From Prolixibacteraceae bacterium (GTDB lineage: Bacteria > Bacteroidota > Bacteroidia > Bacteroidales > Prolixibacteraceae): 54,397 nt of DNA. The stretch is taken from assembly GCA_025355875.1 (NCBI GenBank), contig JANXYV010000123.1, forward strand, positions 1 through 54,397, in the 5' to 3' direction. Shown one piece after another: positions 34,508 to 43,922 of the stretch (its first letter is position 1; each line of letters starts with the position of its first letter). The position numbers and the translations under genes were made by a program. Under the pieces are notes generated by a model, which saw only the letters and a program-made list of their open reading frames with translations, was not told the origin of the DNA and did not search any database.

Positions 34508-35668
34508 TTATTTAGATGGATCTGTTTGGGTAGCTGGCTTATTTGGTTGCCATTCTGTCAATTTAGGAGTGATGATGCTTCCGTTCCTGAGCAGGGATGT
34601 TCCACCCATAGCAATTTTATCACCGGCCTTTAAACCATCTTCCACAATGTATGCATCGCCAAAGGATGGACCTGGTTTTATAATCTGAAGATTCACCTTA
34701 CTGCTGTCGCCTAATACATATACCTGGAAAATTCCCTGCATTTCCATAACCGAGCGCTGTGGAATAACCAAGGCATCTTTACGTACATCAGTAACAACTA
34801 CAACCCTTACATACTGGCCGGGGCGCAGCACTTTATCAGGGTTTGGGAATTGTGCTTCCAGAGTCATGGCTCCCGTAGTCGGGTCAATTTCACGGTCAAC
34901 TATATTTAATTGACCTACTTGTGGATAGGTAGTTCCATCCGACAATTTCAAAACGATGGATTTGCCGGCACCCTTTAGCAATGAATTTTCGGAAGCTACT
35001 TCCTTTGAAATTCGTAAGAATTCCTGTTCACTGATGGTAAATCGGACTCTCATATCTTTCAGGTCAGAAATTGTGTTTAAGACTGACACCACACCGGGGC
35101 GCACATAATCGCCAACTCTCACTTTCGAAATTCCGATTAATCCCGAAATAGGGGCTGAAATCCGGCAATATCCCAATTCAATTTTTGAGTTTGTGACGGT
35201 TGCTTCGGATGCCTTGATTTGAGCCAGGGCAGCTTCATACAATGCCCTTGCCTGAACCAGTTCGCGCTGGCTGACCGCATTGATCTTTGCCAAAGGTTCA
35301 ATCATGTCCAGATCCGACTTGGCTTTTGCCAAATCAGCTTTTGCCGAAGCCAGCCGGGCCTCAGCCTGATTTACCTTTGCCTCAAATGGTAATGGGTCGA
35401 TGGTGTACAGCAATTGCCCTTTGTTAACCAGGCTTCCTTCCTTAAAATTCATACTAAGAATTACCCCATCAACCCGGGGGTTTATCTGGATATCTGATTG
35501 TCCATAAGTTTGCCCGGTGTATTCTGATTCGAGACGTGTATCCTGCTGCAATACCTGTACAACTGAAACTTCTAATGGTGCTGCTACCGGAGCTGCCTTT
35601 TTACCTTCACAGGAGAAAAGCAGAAGAAAAACCGGCAATGCCAGTAAAGTGGTAAAAGGCTTCTTCAT
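34508..35668 (-). CDS. Periplasmic adaptor (MFP) of the RND pump
   Basis: 386 residues, lipoprotein (LLLFSCEGKK, C20). Standard adaptor order: beta-barrel and lipoyl halves split by a helical hairpin (about 95-165, VNQAEARLASAKADLAKAKSDLD), with YTGQTYGQSDIQINPRVDG before it and YCRISAPISGLIGISKVRVGDYV after, then a membrane-proximal domain (LVIPQRSVMEMQG). It joins the pump to the duct. First gene of the efflux operon, 19 bases before the pump gene. Confidence 0.93.
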   Translation of the reverse strand: MKKPFTTLLALPVFLLLFSCEGKKAAPVAAPLEVSVVQVLQQDTRLESEYTGQTYGQSDIQINPRVDGVILSMNFKEGSLVNKGQLLYTIDPLPFEAKVNQAEARLASAKADLAKAKSDLDMIEPLAKINAVSQRELVQARALYEAALAQIKASEATVTNSKIELGYCRISAPISGLIGISKVRVGDYVRPGVVSVLNTISDLKDMRVRFTISEQEFLRISKEVASENSLLKGAGKSIVLKLSDGTTYPQVGQLNIVDREIDPTTGAMTLEAQFPNPDKVLRPGQYVRVVVVTDVRKDALVIPQRSVMEMQGIFQVYVLGDSSKVNLQIIKPGPSFGDAYIVEDGLKAGDKIAMGGTSLLRNGSIITPKLTEWQPNKPATQTDPSK

Positions 35669-35768
35669 AATCGTGTTTTTTAGATAACTATTTTGAGTTT
35701 ATATAATTTCTAATAATAATGAATCCAGAATGATTTTTGAATTCCCTCGCGGAAGCTTTAGTACAAAG

Positions 35769-35796
35769 CAAATATAATTAAATAGAGCAGACCAAA
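35769..35796 (-). promoter_or_regulatory. Candidate Bacteroidota-type promoter of the efflux operon
   Basis: On the minus strand the sequence reads TTTG, 16 bases, TATATTTG. The latter is a perfect TAnnTTTG -7 element; the spacing is a few bases shorter than the usual 19-21. It lies about 100 bases upstream of the MFP start, in the 147-base gap after the malic enzyme gene. Confidence 0.4.
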
Positions 35797-35815
35797 ACGA
35801 TTGGAATGTACTTTT

Positions 35816-37432
35816 TCATTTGTATGCTGGAATATACATTTTGCTTATGATAAACTCCCGTATATCATAAGGCTTTTTCACTCCGGCAAGTCCGGTTTCA
35901 AAAATCTTTTCTGCAATTCTCACTGCTACATTTATGGAAACCTTAAGGATATCTTTTACCTGTGGATAGATTAATCCATTTTCGAAATCAGAAGGAGTAA
36001 CCTGTTCCGCAACTGCTTCAGCTGCAGTGATGAACATTTCATCGGTCACCCGTTTTGCGCCAGTGGCAAAGATGGCCAAACCCATTGCCGGAAAGATAAA
36101 AACATTGTTTCCCTGTCCTGGAGTGAATGTTTTTCCTTCGTACTCTACCGGCGCAAACGGACTGCCACTTGCAAATATTGCTGTTCCTTTGCTCCATGTA
36201 TAGGCTTGTTCGGCTGTGCATTCCGAATGAGAAGTCGGATTAGAATAGGGAAAAATAATCGGACGTTCATTAATAAGGCTCATGTTTTCAATAACCCGTT
36301 GATTGAATGCCCCTCCAACCGTACTTACTCCTATAATGGCCGTTGGTTTTACCCGAAGTACCGCCTCCGAAAAATCATTTGTAAAATCTCCGGAATGAGC
36401 AAATTGTTTTTGATAATCGGCCAGATCATTTCTTGATTTTACCAGCAATCCGTTGACATCAAACATCCAGATGTGCTCCAGCGCTTCTTCCCTGGTCAAT
36501 CCATCTTTTTGAAATTTCTGAACCAACAGATCGGCAATCCCAAAAGCTGCGGCGCCAGCGCCCAGAAAAAGGAACTTTTGTTCGGTGAAGGGTTTTCCCA
36601 TTAACCGGCTGACTGAAATATAACCCGCAGTGGCAATGGCGGCTGTACCTTGAATATCATCATTGTATGTACACACCTTGTCCTGAAATTTATTTAAAAT
36701 CCGTATTGCGTCTACCCCTTTGAAGTCTTCCCATTGGATGCATATATTCGGATAAACCTCATTGACGGCCTTCACAAAGGCTTCAATAAAATCGTCATAT
36801 TCCGGACCTGTAATTCGTTTTTGCCGGATTCCCGGATAGAGCGGATCATTCAAAAAAGCTTCATTATTGGTTCCTGTATCCAAAACAATTGGCAATGTAT
36901 ATTCCGGCGGAACTCCGGCACAACCCGTGTAAAGCGCCAGCTTGCCGATTGGTATTCCCAATCCGCAAACGCCGAGATCTCCAAGACCCAATATTCTTCC
37001 ACCATCGGTAACTACCGTAAAACGGATATCTTCCTCAGGCCAGTTCCTAAGTATTTCTTTGATATGATCTTTTTGATGGATTGAAATGAAAAGTCCTTTG
37101 ACCCCTCTCGAAATATGCCCCATTTTCTCACAAGCTTCGCCAACTGTTGGAGTATAAACCAACGGCAGAAACTTTGCCGGATCGTTCATGATCAGATTAA
37201 AAAACAAAGTCTGGTTGGTAGTGAGCAGATTGGTCAGGTAAATGTATTTATTGATTGGGAGATCAATCAAGCCAAGTTGACCATTGATCCGTAGCATTTG
37301 TGTTTCCAAAGTTTCAACCTGTTCAGGCAACAAACCTTCCAAACCATATTTCTTTCGTTCCTCAAGTGTGAATGCCGTTCCTTTATTTTTTCGAGGGTCG
37401 CGCAACAATGAATAACCGATTTTTTCTTTCAT
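35816..37432 (-). CDS. maeA: NAD-dependent malic enzyme
   Basis: 538 residues, the large bacterial/eukaryotic-type malic enzyme. Signatures: FLPLVYTPTVGEAC, VVTDGGRILGLGDLG, IVLDTGTNNE, IQWEDFKG, the metal-site block TYNDDIQGTAA, the nucleotide-binding GAGAAAFGIA and IFPYSNPTSHSECTAEQAY. It decarboxylates malate to pyruvate in the cytoplasm. It lies 25 bases after a DASS-type dicarboxylate transporter gene, so imported malate or fumarate can be routed to pyruvate. NAD over NADP is inferred from similarity to SfcA-type enzymes. Confidence 0.92.
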   Translation of the reverse strand: MKEKIGYSLLRDPRKNKGTAFTLEERKKYGLEGLLPEQVETLETQMLRINGQLGLIDLPINKYIYLTNLLTTNQTLFFNLIMNDPAKFLPLVYTPTVGEACEKMGHISRGVKGLFISIHQKDHIKEILRNWPEEDIRFTVVTDGGRILGLGDLGVCGLGIPIGKLALYTGCAGVPPEYTLPIVLDTGTNNEAFLNDPLYPGIRQKRITGPEYDDFIEAFVKAVNEVYPNICIQWEDFKGVDAIRILNKFQDKVCTYNDDIQGTAAIATAGYISVSRLMGKPFTEQKFLFLGAGAAAFGIADLLVQKFQKDGLTREEALEHIWMFDVNGLLVKSRNDLADYQKQFAHSGDFTNDFSEAVLRVKPTAIIGVSTVGGAFNQRVIENMSLINERPIIFPYSNPTSHSECTAEQAYTWSKGTAIFASGSPFAPVEYEGKTFTPGQGNNVFIFPAMGLAIFATGAKRVTDEMFITAAEAVAEQVTPSDFENGLIYPQVKDILKVSINVAVRIAEKIFETGLAGVKKPYDIREFIISKMYIPAYK

Positions 37433-37457
37433 TTTGTCTAAGAGTTAATCTTCATAT

Positions 37458-38846
37458 TTATGAAATTAGCATGACCCATAACACAATGAGCGCCGGTCCA
37501 AGCAAGCCGATCAAAGAACCTCCGATCCGGAGGTCTTTTTGTTCAATCATTCCGGTGCTGTATGCGATTGCATTCGGTGGGGTTGAAACTGGTAGAAACA
37601 GAGAGGTTGAGGCAGATAAACCGATGATCATGGCAACCTGGACGCCGTATTGTGGCAGGATTGTCATTCCAAGAGGAATCAGAACCGTGGCAGTGGCGGT
37701 ATGACTCATGATGTTTGAAAAGATCATGGTGGCATAAGCCAGTAAAAAGAAGAAAACCACATGAGGAACTTGCAAACCGGCAATTTTACCTGCATAAAGA
37801 TCCAATAAACCTGTCTCCTGAAGCCCGGTGCCCAATGCCAGTCCTCCGGCAACCAGAATAAGCGTGTCCCAACCGATTGCACGGATGTCTTCTCCTTTGA
37901 GTATCCCGGTAAGCGGAAGTAGAACCAGCGGAATAACCGAAACAACCGCAGCGCTTAACTGGTGCAGCGGACTCGAAAGCCAGAGTATCAGCGTTATTGA
38001 AAGAATGACAATCACAGTTCGGCGTTTCATCCGGAATTCAGGACTAATTTCCGATTGTTTCTGATCGGTTTCTTCAAGAGAAATAATTTCGACTTCCTTC
38101 ATAAAAAACCGGACCAGAACCCACCAGGCAAATAGCGTTAATCCGATGGCTAAAGGTAATCCATAATAAATCCAGGTTACGAAATCCATGTGCTGGCCAG
38201 CTTTGAGGAGTGCCCCGGTGGCTATCGCATTTGGCGGACTGCCAAGCAGTGTTCCCATTCCCCCTGTCGTAGCGGCAATTGGAATTCCCAGGATAAGCGC
38301 TTTCCCGTTATTTGAACCTTTACCTAATTTGAGCAGCAATGGCATTAAGGCGGCAATAACCATCGCGGTGGTTGCTGTGTTCGAGATAAGCATTGAAAAT
38401 ACCATCGTCACCATCATTAATCCAAAAAGAATATGTTTCGGATTTGAGCCACAAACCTTCATGGTTATTTGAATCAGGTCGGCATCGAGTTTTGTTTTGG
38501 TCATAGCCGAAGCCAGGAAAAAACCTCCCATCAAAAGCCAGATTACGCTGCTTGAAAAGGTATTCATATAGACCTTCACATCCATGGGAGTATCAATAAA
38601 CATTTGGAGTCCCAGTGTGAGGACAAGGTAGGCAATGATGAATAACCCTACCGAAAACGGAGGTACAGCTTCGGTAAGCCATAGCCCAACTGAAAAAATA
38701 AGCAGAAACAAGACGTAAGTTTGTGCCTGGGTATATGTTGCTTCGCGAAGAACCGCAGTAAGCAGGAAGGCCGATAAAAGCGAAATAATGAAAAAGAAGA
38801 TTTTCTTATTATTTCGGATAAGCGATTGAAAATTGAGGTTTGCCAT
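37458..38846 (-). CDS. SLC13/DASS-family dicarboxylate transporter
   Basis: 462 residues from the ATG at 38844-38846; an in-frame TTG eight codons earlier abuts the previous gene and is less likely. About 11-12 membrane helices with the DASS repeated motif: SNTATTAMVIAALMPLLL in the first half and SHTATATVLIPLGM in the second, each with the Ser-Asn/His-Thr substrate/sodium loop. WLTEAVPPFSVGLFI opens the domain. The family carries succinate, malate, fumarate or sulfate with sodium. It sits between glycogen phosphorylase and malic enzyme, 24 bases after the former. A dicarboxylate is the most likely substrate, given the malic enzyme. Confidence 0.88.
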   Translation of the reverse strand: MANLNFQSLIRNNKKIFFFIISLLSAFLLTAVLREATYTQAQTYVLFLLIFSVGLWLTEAVPPFSVGLFIIAYLVLTLGLQMFIDTPMDVKVYMNTFSSSVIWLLMGGFFLASAMTKTKLDADLIQITMKVCGSNPKHILFGLMMVTMVFSMLISNTATTAMVIAALMPLLLKLGKGSNNGKALILGIPIAATTGGMGTLLGSPPNAIATGALLKAGQHMDFVTWIYYGLPLAIGLTLFAWWVLVRFFMKEVEIISLEETDQKQSEISPEFRMKRRTVIVILSITLILWLSSPLHQLSAAVVSVIPLVLLPLTGILKGEDIRAIGWDTLILVAGGLALGTGLQETGLLDLYAGKIAGLQVPHVVFFFLLAYATMIFSNIMSHTATATVLIPLGMTILPQYGVQVAMIIGLSASTSLFLPVSTPPNAIAYSTGMIEQKDLRIGGSLIGLLGPALIVLWVMLIS

Positions 38847-38870
38847 GTTCCTGATTTTTAACTTATTCAA

Positions 38871-41354
38871 TTACAACTTATAGTTCCAGATATCCCTTGC
38901 ATAGTCTGTAATGGAACGGTCGGATGAGAATTTACCTGACCGGGCAACATTCAGAATCGACATGCGAGCCCAATTGTCTTTATTCAGGTATGCTTCGCTG
39001 ACTTTTGCCTGACAATCGATATAGGCCTGAAAATCTGCCATGATCATGTATTCGTCTGATCCTAAAAGGTGATCAACCAGTGGCCTGAAAATATTTGTGT
39101 CGCCTTCGGAGAAATATCCGGATGAAATCTGGTCGATCACCCTGCGAAGAACCGGATTGCTTTCGTAATACTGATAAGGATTGTAGCCGGAGGCCTTTTG
39201 AGCCAGCACTTCATCAACTGTAAGTCCGAAGAGGAAGAAATTTTCATCACCAACTTCTTCAAGGATTTCAACATTTGCTCCATCCAAGGTGCCAATAGTA
39301 AGGGCTCCGTTTAGGGTAAACTTCATGTTCCCGGTACCCGAGGCTTCTTTCCCTGCAAGCGAAATCTGTTCCGACAGATCGGCTGCCGGATAGGTGAGAT
39401 GTCCGGTTTTAACATTGAAATTTGGCAGGAAAACAACTTTCAAACGATCGTTTATTTCCGGATCATTATTAATTACCGCACCAACTGAGTTGATCAGTTT
39501 AATCATCAATTTGGCCATGAAATAACCGGGAGCAGCCTTCCCGCCAAAGAGGAATACCCTTGGCGGAATTTTCAAGTCAGGATTATCTTTAAGCTGATTG
39601 TATAGGCTGATGATATGCAGGACATTCAAATGTTGGCGCTTGTATTCGTGGATGCGTTTCACCTGAATGTCGAATAAAGCTTCAGGATTTATCTCAATGC
39701 CTGTATTTTTTTTGACCCATTGGGCCAGTTTAATTTTGTTTCCCAATTTTACTTTCTGCCAGGCCGTCCGAAAGGATTTATTCTCAGCCAATGTTTCAAT
39801 TTTGTTGATTTCGCCGGAATAATCCTTTAGCCAGGAGTCACCAATGTGCTTGTTCAGCAGGTTTGTCAGGTTTAGGTTACTTGCTCCAACCCAACGGCGC
39901 GGGGTGACGCCATTGGTAACATTACAGAATTTTTCAGGCCACAGCTCATAAAAATCATACAAAACATGTTTTTTCAGAAGTTCGGAATGAAGCTGTGCCA
40001 CACCATTGATTCGTCGGCTCCCGACGCTGGCCAGGTTGGCCATACGCACATACTTCGGACCGCTTTCATCGATTATGGACATGCGTGAAAGTTTCCCATT
40101 ATCATTGGGATACTTTTCACGAACAAGTTCCATAAAATGATAATTGATTTCGTAAATGATTTCCAGGTGCCTTGGCAACAGGTTTCGGAACAGGTCGAGC
40201 CGCCATTTTTCAAGCGCTTCAGGCAAAAGGGTGTGATTGGTATAGGCAAAGGTATTTGTAGTAATTTGCCAGGCTTCGTCCCAGGATAACTGGTAATCGT
40301 CTACCAGCAGTCGCATCAGTTCGGCAACAGCGATTGAGGGATGAGTGTCGTTCAACTGAACAGCGAAATGCTCATGAAAAGTATTTAGTTTTTCACCGCG
40401 GAGGATATGAATTCGGATCATATCCTTAAGTGAGCAGGATACGAAGAAATATTGTTGCATCAGGCGAAGTTGTTTCCCGGTATCTTTCTCATCATTTGGG
40501 TATAATACTTTGGTTACCGTTTCAGAGGCAACCTTTTCATCCACTGCAGCATAGTAATCACCAACATTGAAGTCCTGAAAATCGAACGATTCAATGGCTT
40601 CGGCTTTCCAGAGCCGCATCATAATTGTTTTCTTATTTCCGTAGCCAACAATGGGGGTGTCGTAAGGGATTCCCCTGATTTCACGTGAAGGTGTCCATTT
40701 TACCCGGTACCTGTTCTGCTCATCGTAAAAGCCTTCGGTATAGCCACCAAGAGCTGTTTTCTGGCTGAGTTCGGGTTTTGCCAGTTCCCATGGATTGCCA
40801 TATTGAAGCCACTTATCGGTAATCTCAATTTGCCAGCCGTTATGAATCTCCTGATCGAAAATACCAAACTCATACCTGATACCGTATCCAAAAGCATTGA
40901 TCCCAAGCGTGGCCAGCGAATCAAGATAACAGGAAGCCAAACGTCCCAGACCACCATTTCCCAGTCCGGGTTCCTCTTCCTGTTCAAAAAGTTCATCCAG
41001 GTCAATGTTGAATTGCTTCATGGCCTTTCGGGTTTCATCCATGATCCGGAGACAAATCAGGTTGTTGACCAGGTGAGGGCCAGGGAGAAATTCAGCAGAC
41101 AGGTAGCTTACTATTTTATAATTTAAATTCGATTTTGAATCAATGAATACTTCAAGTTCTTTGAGCCAGGAATTAAAAATCCGGTCTCTGACGGTGTAAG
41201 ACAAGGCCAGATAAAGATCATTCCGGCTTGCATTGGCAAGAGTGCAACCTTGCATATAATGCAAATTATCAAGAAATGCCTTCGCAATGGTTGCTTCGTC
41301 TGTGCCGTTGCGCATTTCATTAAAATAGGCTGGATTATCTAATTCTGTTTTCAT
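38871..41354 (-). CDS. glgP: Glycogen/starch/alpha-glucan phosphorylase
   Basis: 827 residues, GT35 family, normal length. Family blocks: EEEPGLGNGGLGRLASCYLDSLATL, the QLNDTHPSIAVAELMRLL region, VTNGVTPRRWV, DIQVKRIHEYKRQ and the PLP site EASGTGNMKFTLNGALTIGTLDGANVE. It phosphorolyses alpha-1,4-glucan to glucose 1-phosphate in the cytoplasm. It is first in a likely three-gene operon with the DASS transporter and malic enzyme. This is an odd pairing for a glycogen gene; glg synthesis genes are not in the window. Confidence 0.95.
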   Translation of the reverse strand: MKTELDNPAYFNEMRNGTDEATIAKAFLDNLHYMQGCTLANASRNDLYLALSYTVRDRIFNSWLKELEVFIDSKSNLNYKIVSYLSAEFLPGPHLVNNLICLRIMDETRKAMKQFNIDLDELFEQEEEPGLGNGGLGRLASCYLDSLATLGINAFGYGIRYEFGIFDQEIHNGWQIEITDKWLQYGNPWELAKPELSQKTALGGYTEGFYDEQNRYRVKWTPSREIRGIPYDTPIVGYGNKKTIMMRLWKAEAIESFDFQDFNVGDYYAAVDEKVASETVTKVLYPNDEKDTGKQLRLMQQYFFVSCSLKDMIRIHILRGEKLNTFHEHFAVQLNDTHPSIAVAELMRLLVDDYQLSWDEAWQITTNTFAYTNHTLLPEALEKWRLDLFRNLLPRHLEIIYEINYHFMELVREKYPNDNGKLSRMSIIDESGPKYVRMANLASVGSRRINGVAQLHSELLKKHVLYDFYELWPEKFCNVTNGVTPRRWVGASNLNLTNLLNKHIGDSWLKDYSGEINKIETLAENKSFRTAWQKVKLGNKIKLAQWVKKNTGIEINPEALFDIQVKRIHEYKRQHLNVLHIISLYNQLKDNPDLKIPPRVFLFGGKAAPGYFMAKLMIKLINSVGAVINNDPEINDRLKVVFLPNFNVKTGHLTYPAADLSEQISLAGKEASGTGNMKFTLNGALTIGTLDGANVEILEEVGDENFFLFGLTVDEVLAQKASGYNPYQYYESNPVLRRVIDQISSGYFSEGDTNIFRPLVDHLLGSDEYMIMADFQAYIDCQAKVSEAYLNKDNWARMSILNVARSGKFSSDRSITDYARDIWNYKL

Positions 41355-41604
41355 GATTCAGGAGATCGGTAGAATGATAAAAAAACTAATCCTTACTTTA
41401 GCCAGTAAACACCATTGACCAGAAAACTTAATGATGTTTTCGGCTGAGAATGTCTCTGGTATTCCGAAGATTGCATCCAATCTAAATATTCAGGCCCAAA
41501 ACAAATACATTCAGAAAAAATAGAATTTGTAATATTCAAAAAAATTTCATTCCTGATTTTTCCTTTCAAACTTGTTTTGGGCCAAATATTTCAGGCACAA
41601 CTTG
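41355..41604. other. 250-base gap between the asparagine operon and glgP
   Basis: AT-rich, no open frame worth calling. It must hold the glgP promoter (leftward) and the 3' end of the porin transcript. I saw neither a convincing hairpin with a T-run nor a perfect -7 element. Confidence 0.5.
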
Positions 41605-42798
41605 CTAGAAGAAGGTCAGCGGTGAAACAAAGCCAATCTGGAATCGGCCGGTACTGTAATCTACAGCGCCCATACGTGTTTTTGCATAATCTGAGTACAT
41701 GTATGATCTTCCAACATAGTTTGCAAAAAAACGGAGGTTTACATCTTTAAAAGGATAATACTCAACTGTCGGAATAAATCCCCAGGCATTGCGGATATGG
41801 TCGCTGGTCTTCTGAGGATCCAGATTGTCTTTCCAGTTGGCCACATCGAGCATGGTCACCAGGGCAAGGTTGATTTTAGGATTTACCCTGTAATACAAGT
41901 GCAACCAATGGCCCACATAAACTGTTTTTTCAACAGCATATGGATAGAGATTATCAGGGATTGTTGAACTGACGATACCTGTCCGGTCCAACGCTTCCTG
42001 GCTCCATTTATAATCGTACTCAGCAGTAAATTTCCCCATTTTGAGTTGGTTACCCAAAGCAATGTAGTTCATTCCTACGGGTTTATCGGCACTTACATTG
42101 TGAGCCTCGTTGTGATAACCGTATGACCAGATGGTATTAAATTTCCCGTCAAACAGACTTCCTCTCCAGTTTCCGACAAAAGCCAAAGGCAATTTCGATT
42201 CAGTCATATTGGGCTGAGTTCCATACAACTCACTAAACGTTTTTGTTCTGGAGTCCAGGAACTGTAACGTGAACTGATTTTTGGTATTGGCCTGATAACT
42301 AACACCAACCCCGGTAAGAAAATTATCCGCCATTTCGATAATATCAGAGTATTCATAGATATCGATTGGATTGTAATCGAATTCGTATGCTCCCCAGTCG
42401 GCACACATTTTACCGGCTGAGATACTCCATTTGTCGGAGGCTTTTACTCGAATAAAAGCCAAATCGACAGACCGGCTCAGGTTATCAACTGATTCTGAAG
42501 TTTGGGCACGCGTGTACCTGTCTCGAAAACGAAAATAAACCCGATCCGTAATCTGACCCTTAAACTCTAACCGAAATTGCTGATTGACAAACCGGGAACC
42601 GGTGTAAGTCCCATCCTGGAATTCATTTTGAAAAGCAAAACGCATGTTTGCAATCATGCTCATGTTTTTCAGAAGTCCTTGCTTTGCCGAAGGGATCAGC
42701 GATTTGTAGTAGGTCGTATCCTGTTGTTCCTGCTGTGCAAAAAGTACGGCTGGAAACGACAGGATAGTGAAAAATAAAATAAGCCTTAGTTTTTTCAT
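41605..42798 (-). CDS. Outer-membrane porin (porin O/P-like)
   Basis: 397 residues with a signal peptide ending VLFAQQ. Rich in amphipathic strands (NMSMIANMRFAFQNEF, QQFRLEFKGQITDRVYFRFRDRYTR, SISAGKMCADWGAYEFDYNP, GNWRGSLFDGKFNTIWSYGYH), ending in an aromatic strand (FVSPLTFF). This resembles the phosphate-selective porin O/P group. It is last in the dcuA-aspA-ansB set, 22 bases after ansB, and so likely admits asparagine, aspartate or dicarboxylates through the outer membrane. Substrate is inferred from context. Confidence 0.78.
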   Translation of the reverse strand: MKKLRLILFFTILSFPAVLFAQQEQQDTTYYKSLIPSAKQGLLKNMSMIANMRFAFQNEFQDGTYTGSRFVNQQFRLEFKGQITDRVYFRFRDRYTRAQTSESVDNLSRSVDLAFIRVKASDKWSISAGKMCADWGAYEFDYNPIDIYEYSDIIEMADNFLTGVGVSYQANTKNQFTLQFLDSRTKTFSELYGTQPNMTESKLPLAFVGNWRGSLFDGKFNTIWSYGYHNEAHNVSADKPVGMNYIALGNQLKMGKFTAEYDYKWSQEALDRTGIVSSTIPDNLYPYAVEKTVYVGHWLHLYYRVNPKINLALVTMLDVANWKDNLDPQKTSDHIRNAWGFIPTVEYYPFKDVNLRFFANYVGRSYMYSDYAKTRMGAVDYSTGRFQIGFVSPLTFF

Positions 42799-42820
42799 AA
42801 CTCAGTTTTGTTTGAAAGAA

Positions 42821-43894
42821 TTAGTATTCAATAAACAGTTTCTGCATTTCATCCCAACTCCTTTTTTTCTGCAAGGCAAGCATCAGAAGTACACGGGCTT
42901 TTTGAGGGTTCAGTTCGTCGCCGCAAAGGGTGCCGTATTCTTTATCATTCACTTCACCATTTACCAGAACGGTACCAATTGGCACACGCGAACAACGTAC
43001 CACCCATGTTCCTGCTTTAGCTGCTTTTTTAGCCGCTTCCAGCGTTCCAGCATTCATATTTCCATCTCCTACTCCGGCAATCACGATTCCTTTAGCTCCG
43101 GCTTTTACCATGATGTCGATTAAATCGGTTGACATGTCGGCACAGCCATAAACGATGTCAACACGTGGTAATGCGGTGACTCCATCAACACTGAATTCGC
43201 TGGAAGTTGTGTTCAGCCCGTGTGGTTTGTGGAAGAATTCAACCAGACCAAAATTGACTGTTCCCAGCATCCCTTCTTCCGGAGATTGGAATGTCTGAAC
43301 CGGTGTGGTAATCATTTTTTTAACAGCATGTGCCGAATGAATCTCATCGTTCATCAAAACCATCACACCGTAGCCTTTAGCTAATGGACTGGCAGCAAGA
43401 GCAACTGCATTGTACATATTCAGAGGACCGTCTGCACTCAATGCAGTTGAGGGACGCATCGAACCAGTCAGCACAACCGGCTTGTCACTTTTTACCGTCA
43501 GGTTCAGGAAAAAAGCGGTTTCTTCCTGGGTATCGGTTCCGTGGGTGATTACAATACCATCACAATCTTTGCTTTTCAGCAGCTCGTTAATCCGTTTTGC
43601 CAGATCGAGCCAAACCTTAACGCTCATATCCTGTGAACCTACGTTGGCGAGTTGTTCGCCCTTTAAATTAGCTAAAGTCCGGATGTTCGGGACAGCATCA
43701 ATCATCGCTTCAATCTTTACCTGACCTGAAGTGTAAGCCGATCCGGTAGAACTTGCACCTGCTCCGGCAATGGTTCCGCCGGTTGCAAGGATGACAATAT
43801 TAGGAAGTTTTTTAGTTTGTCCATCAGCAAGTATGCTGACAACTAGGAACATAACAATAAAGAAGTTCCTTGTAATAAAAGTAATCTGTTTCAT
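42821..43894 (-). CDS. ansB: Periplasmic type II L-asparaginase
   Basis: 357 residues. Signal peptide (to about ADGQTKK), then the two catalytic signatures: ILATGGTIAG with T41 (equivalent to T12 of E. coli AnsB) and VITHGTDTQEET with T120-D121. LTGSMRPSTALSADGPLN and the C-terminal TVLVNGEVNDKEYGTLCGDELNPQKARVLL are typical. It hydrolyses asparagine to aspartate and ammonia. Its product is the substrate of the enzyme encoded next upstream (28-base gap). Confidence 0.95.
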   Translation of the reverse strand: MKQITFITRNFFIVMFLVVSILADGQTKKLPNIVILATGGTIAGAGASSTGSAYTSGQVKIEAMIDAVPNIRTLANLKGEQLANVGSQDMSVKVWLDLAKRINELLKSKDCDGIVITHGTDTQEETAFFLNLTVKSDKPVVLTGSMRPSTALSADGPLNMYNAVALAASPLAKGYGVMVLMNDEIHSAHAVKKMITTPVQTFQSPEEGMLGTVNFGLVEFFHKPHGLNTTSSEFSVDGVTALPRVDIVYGCADMSTDLIDIMVKAGAKGIVIAGVGDGNMNAGTLEAAKKAAKAGTWVVRCSRVPIGTVLVNGEVNDKEYGTLCGDELNPQKARVLLMLALQKKRSWDEMQKLFIEY

Positions 43895-43922
43895 AACTGT
43901 AATTTTTAAAGTTAGTATTTGG

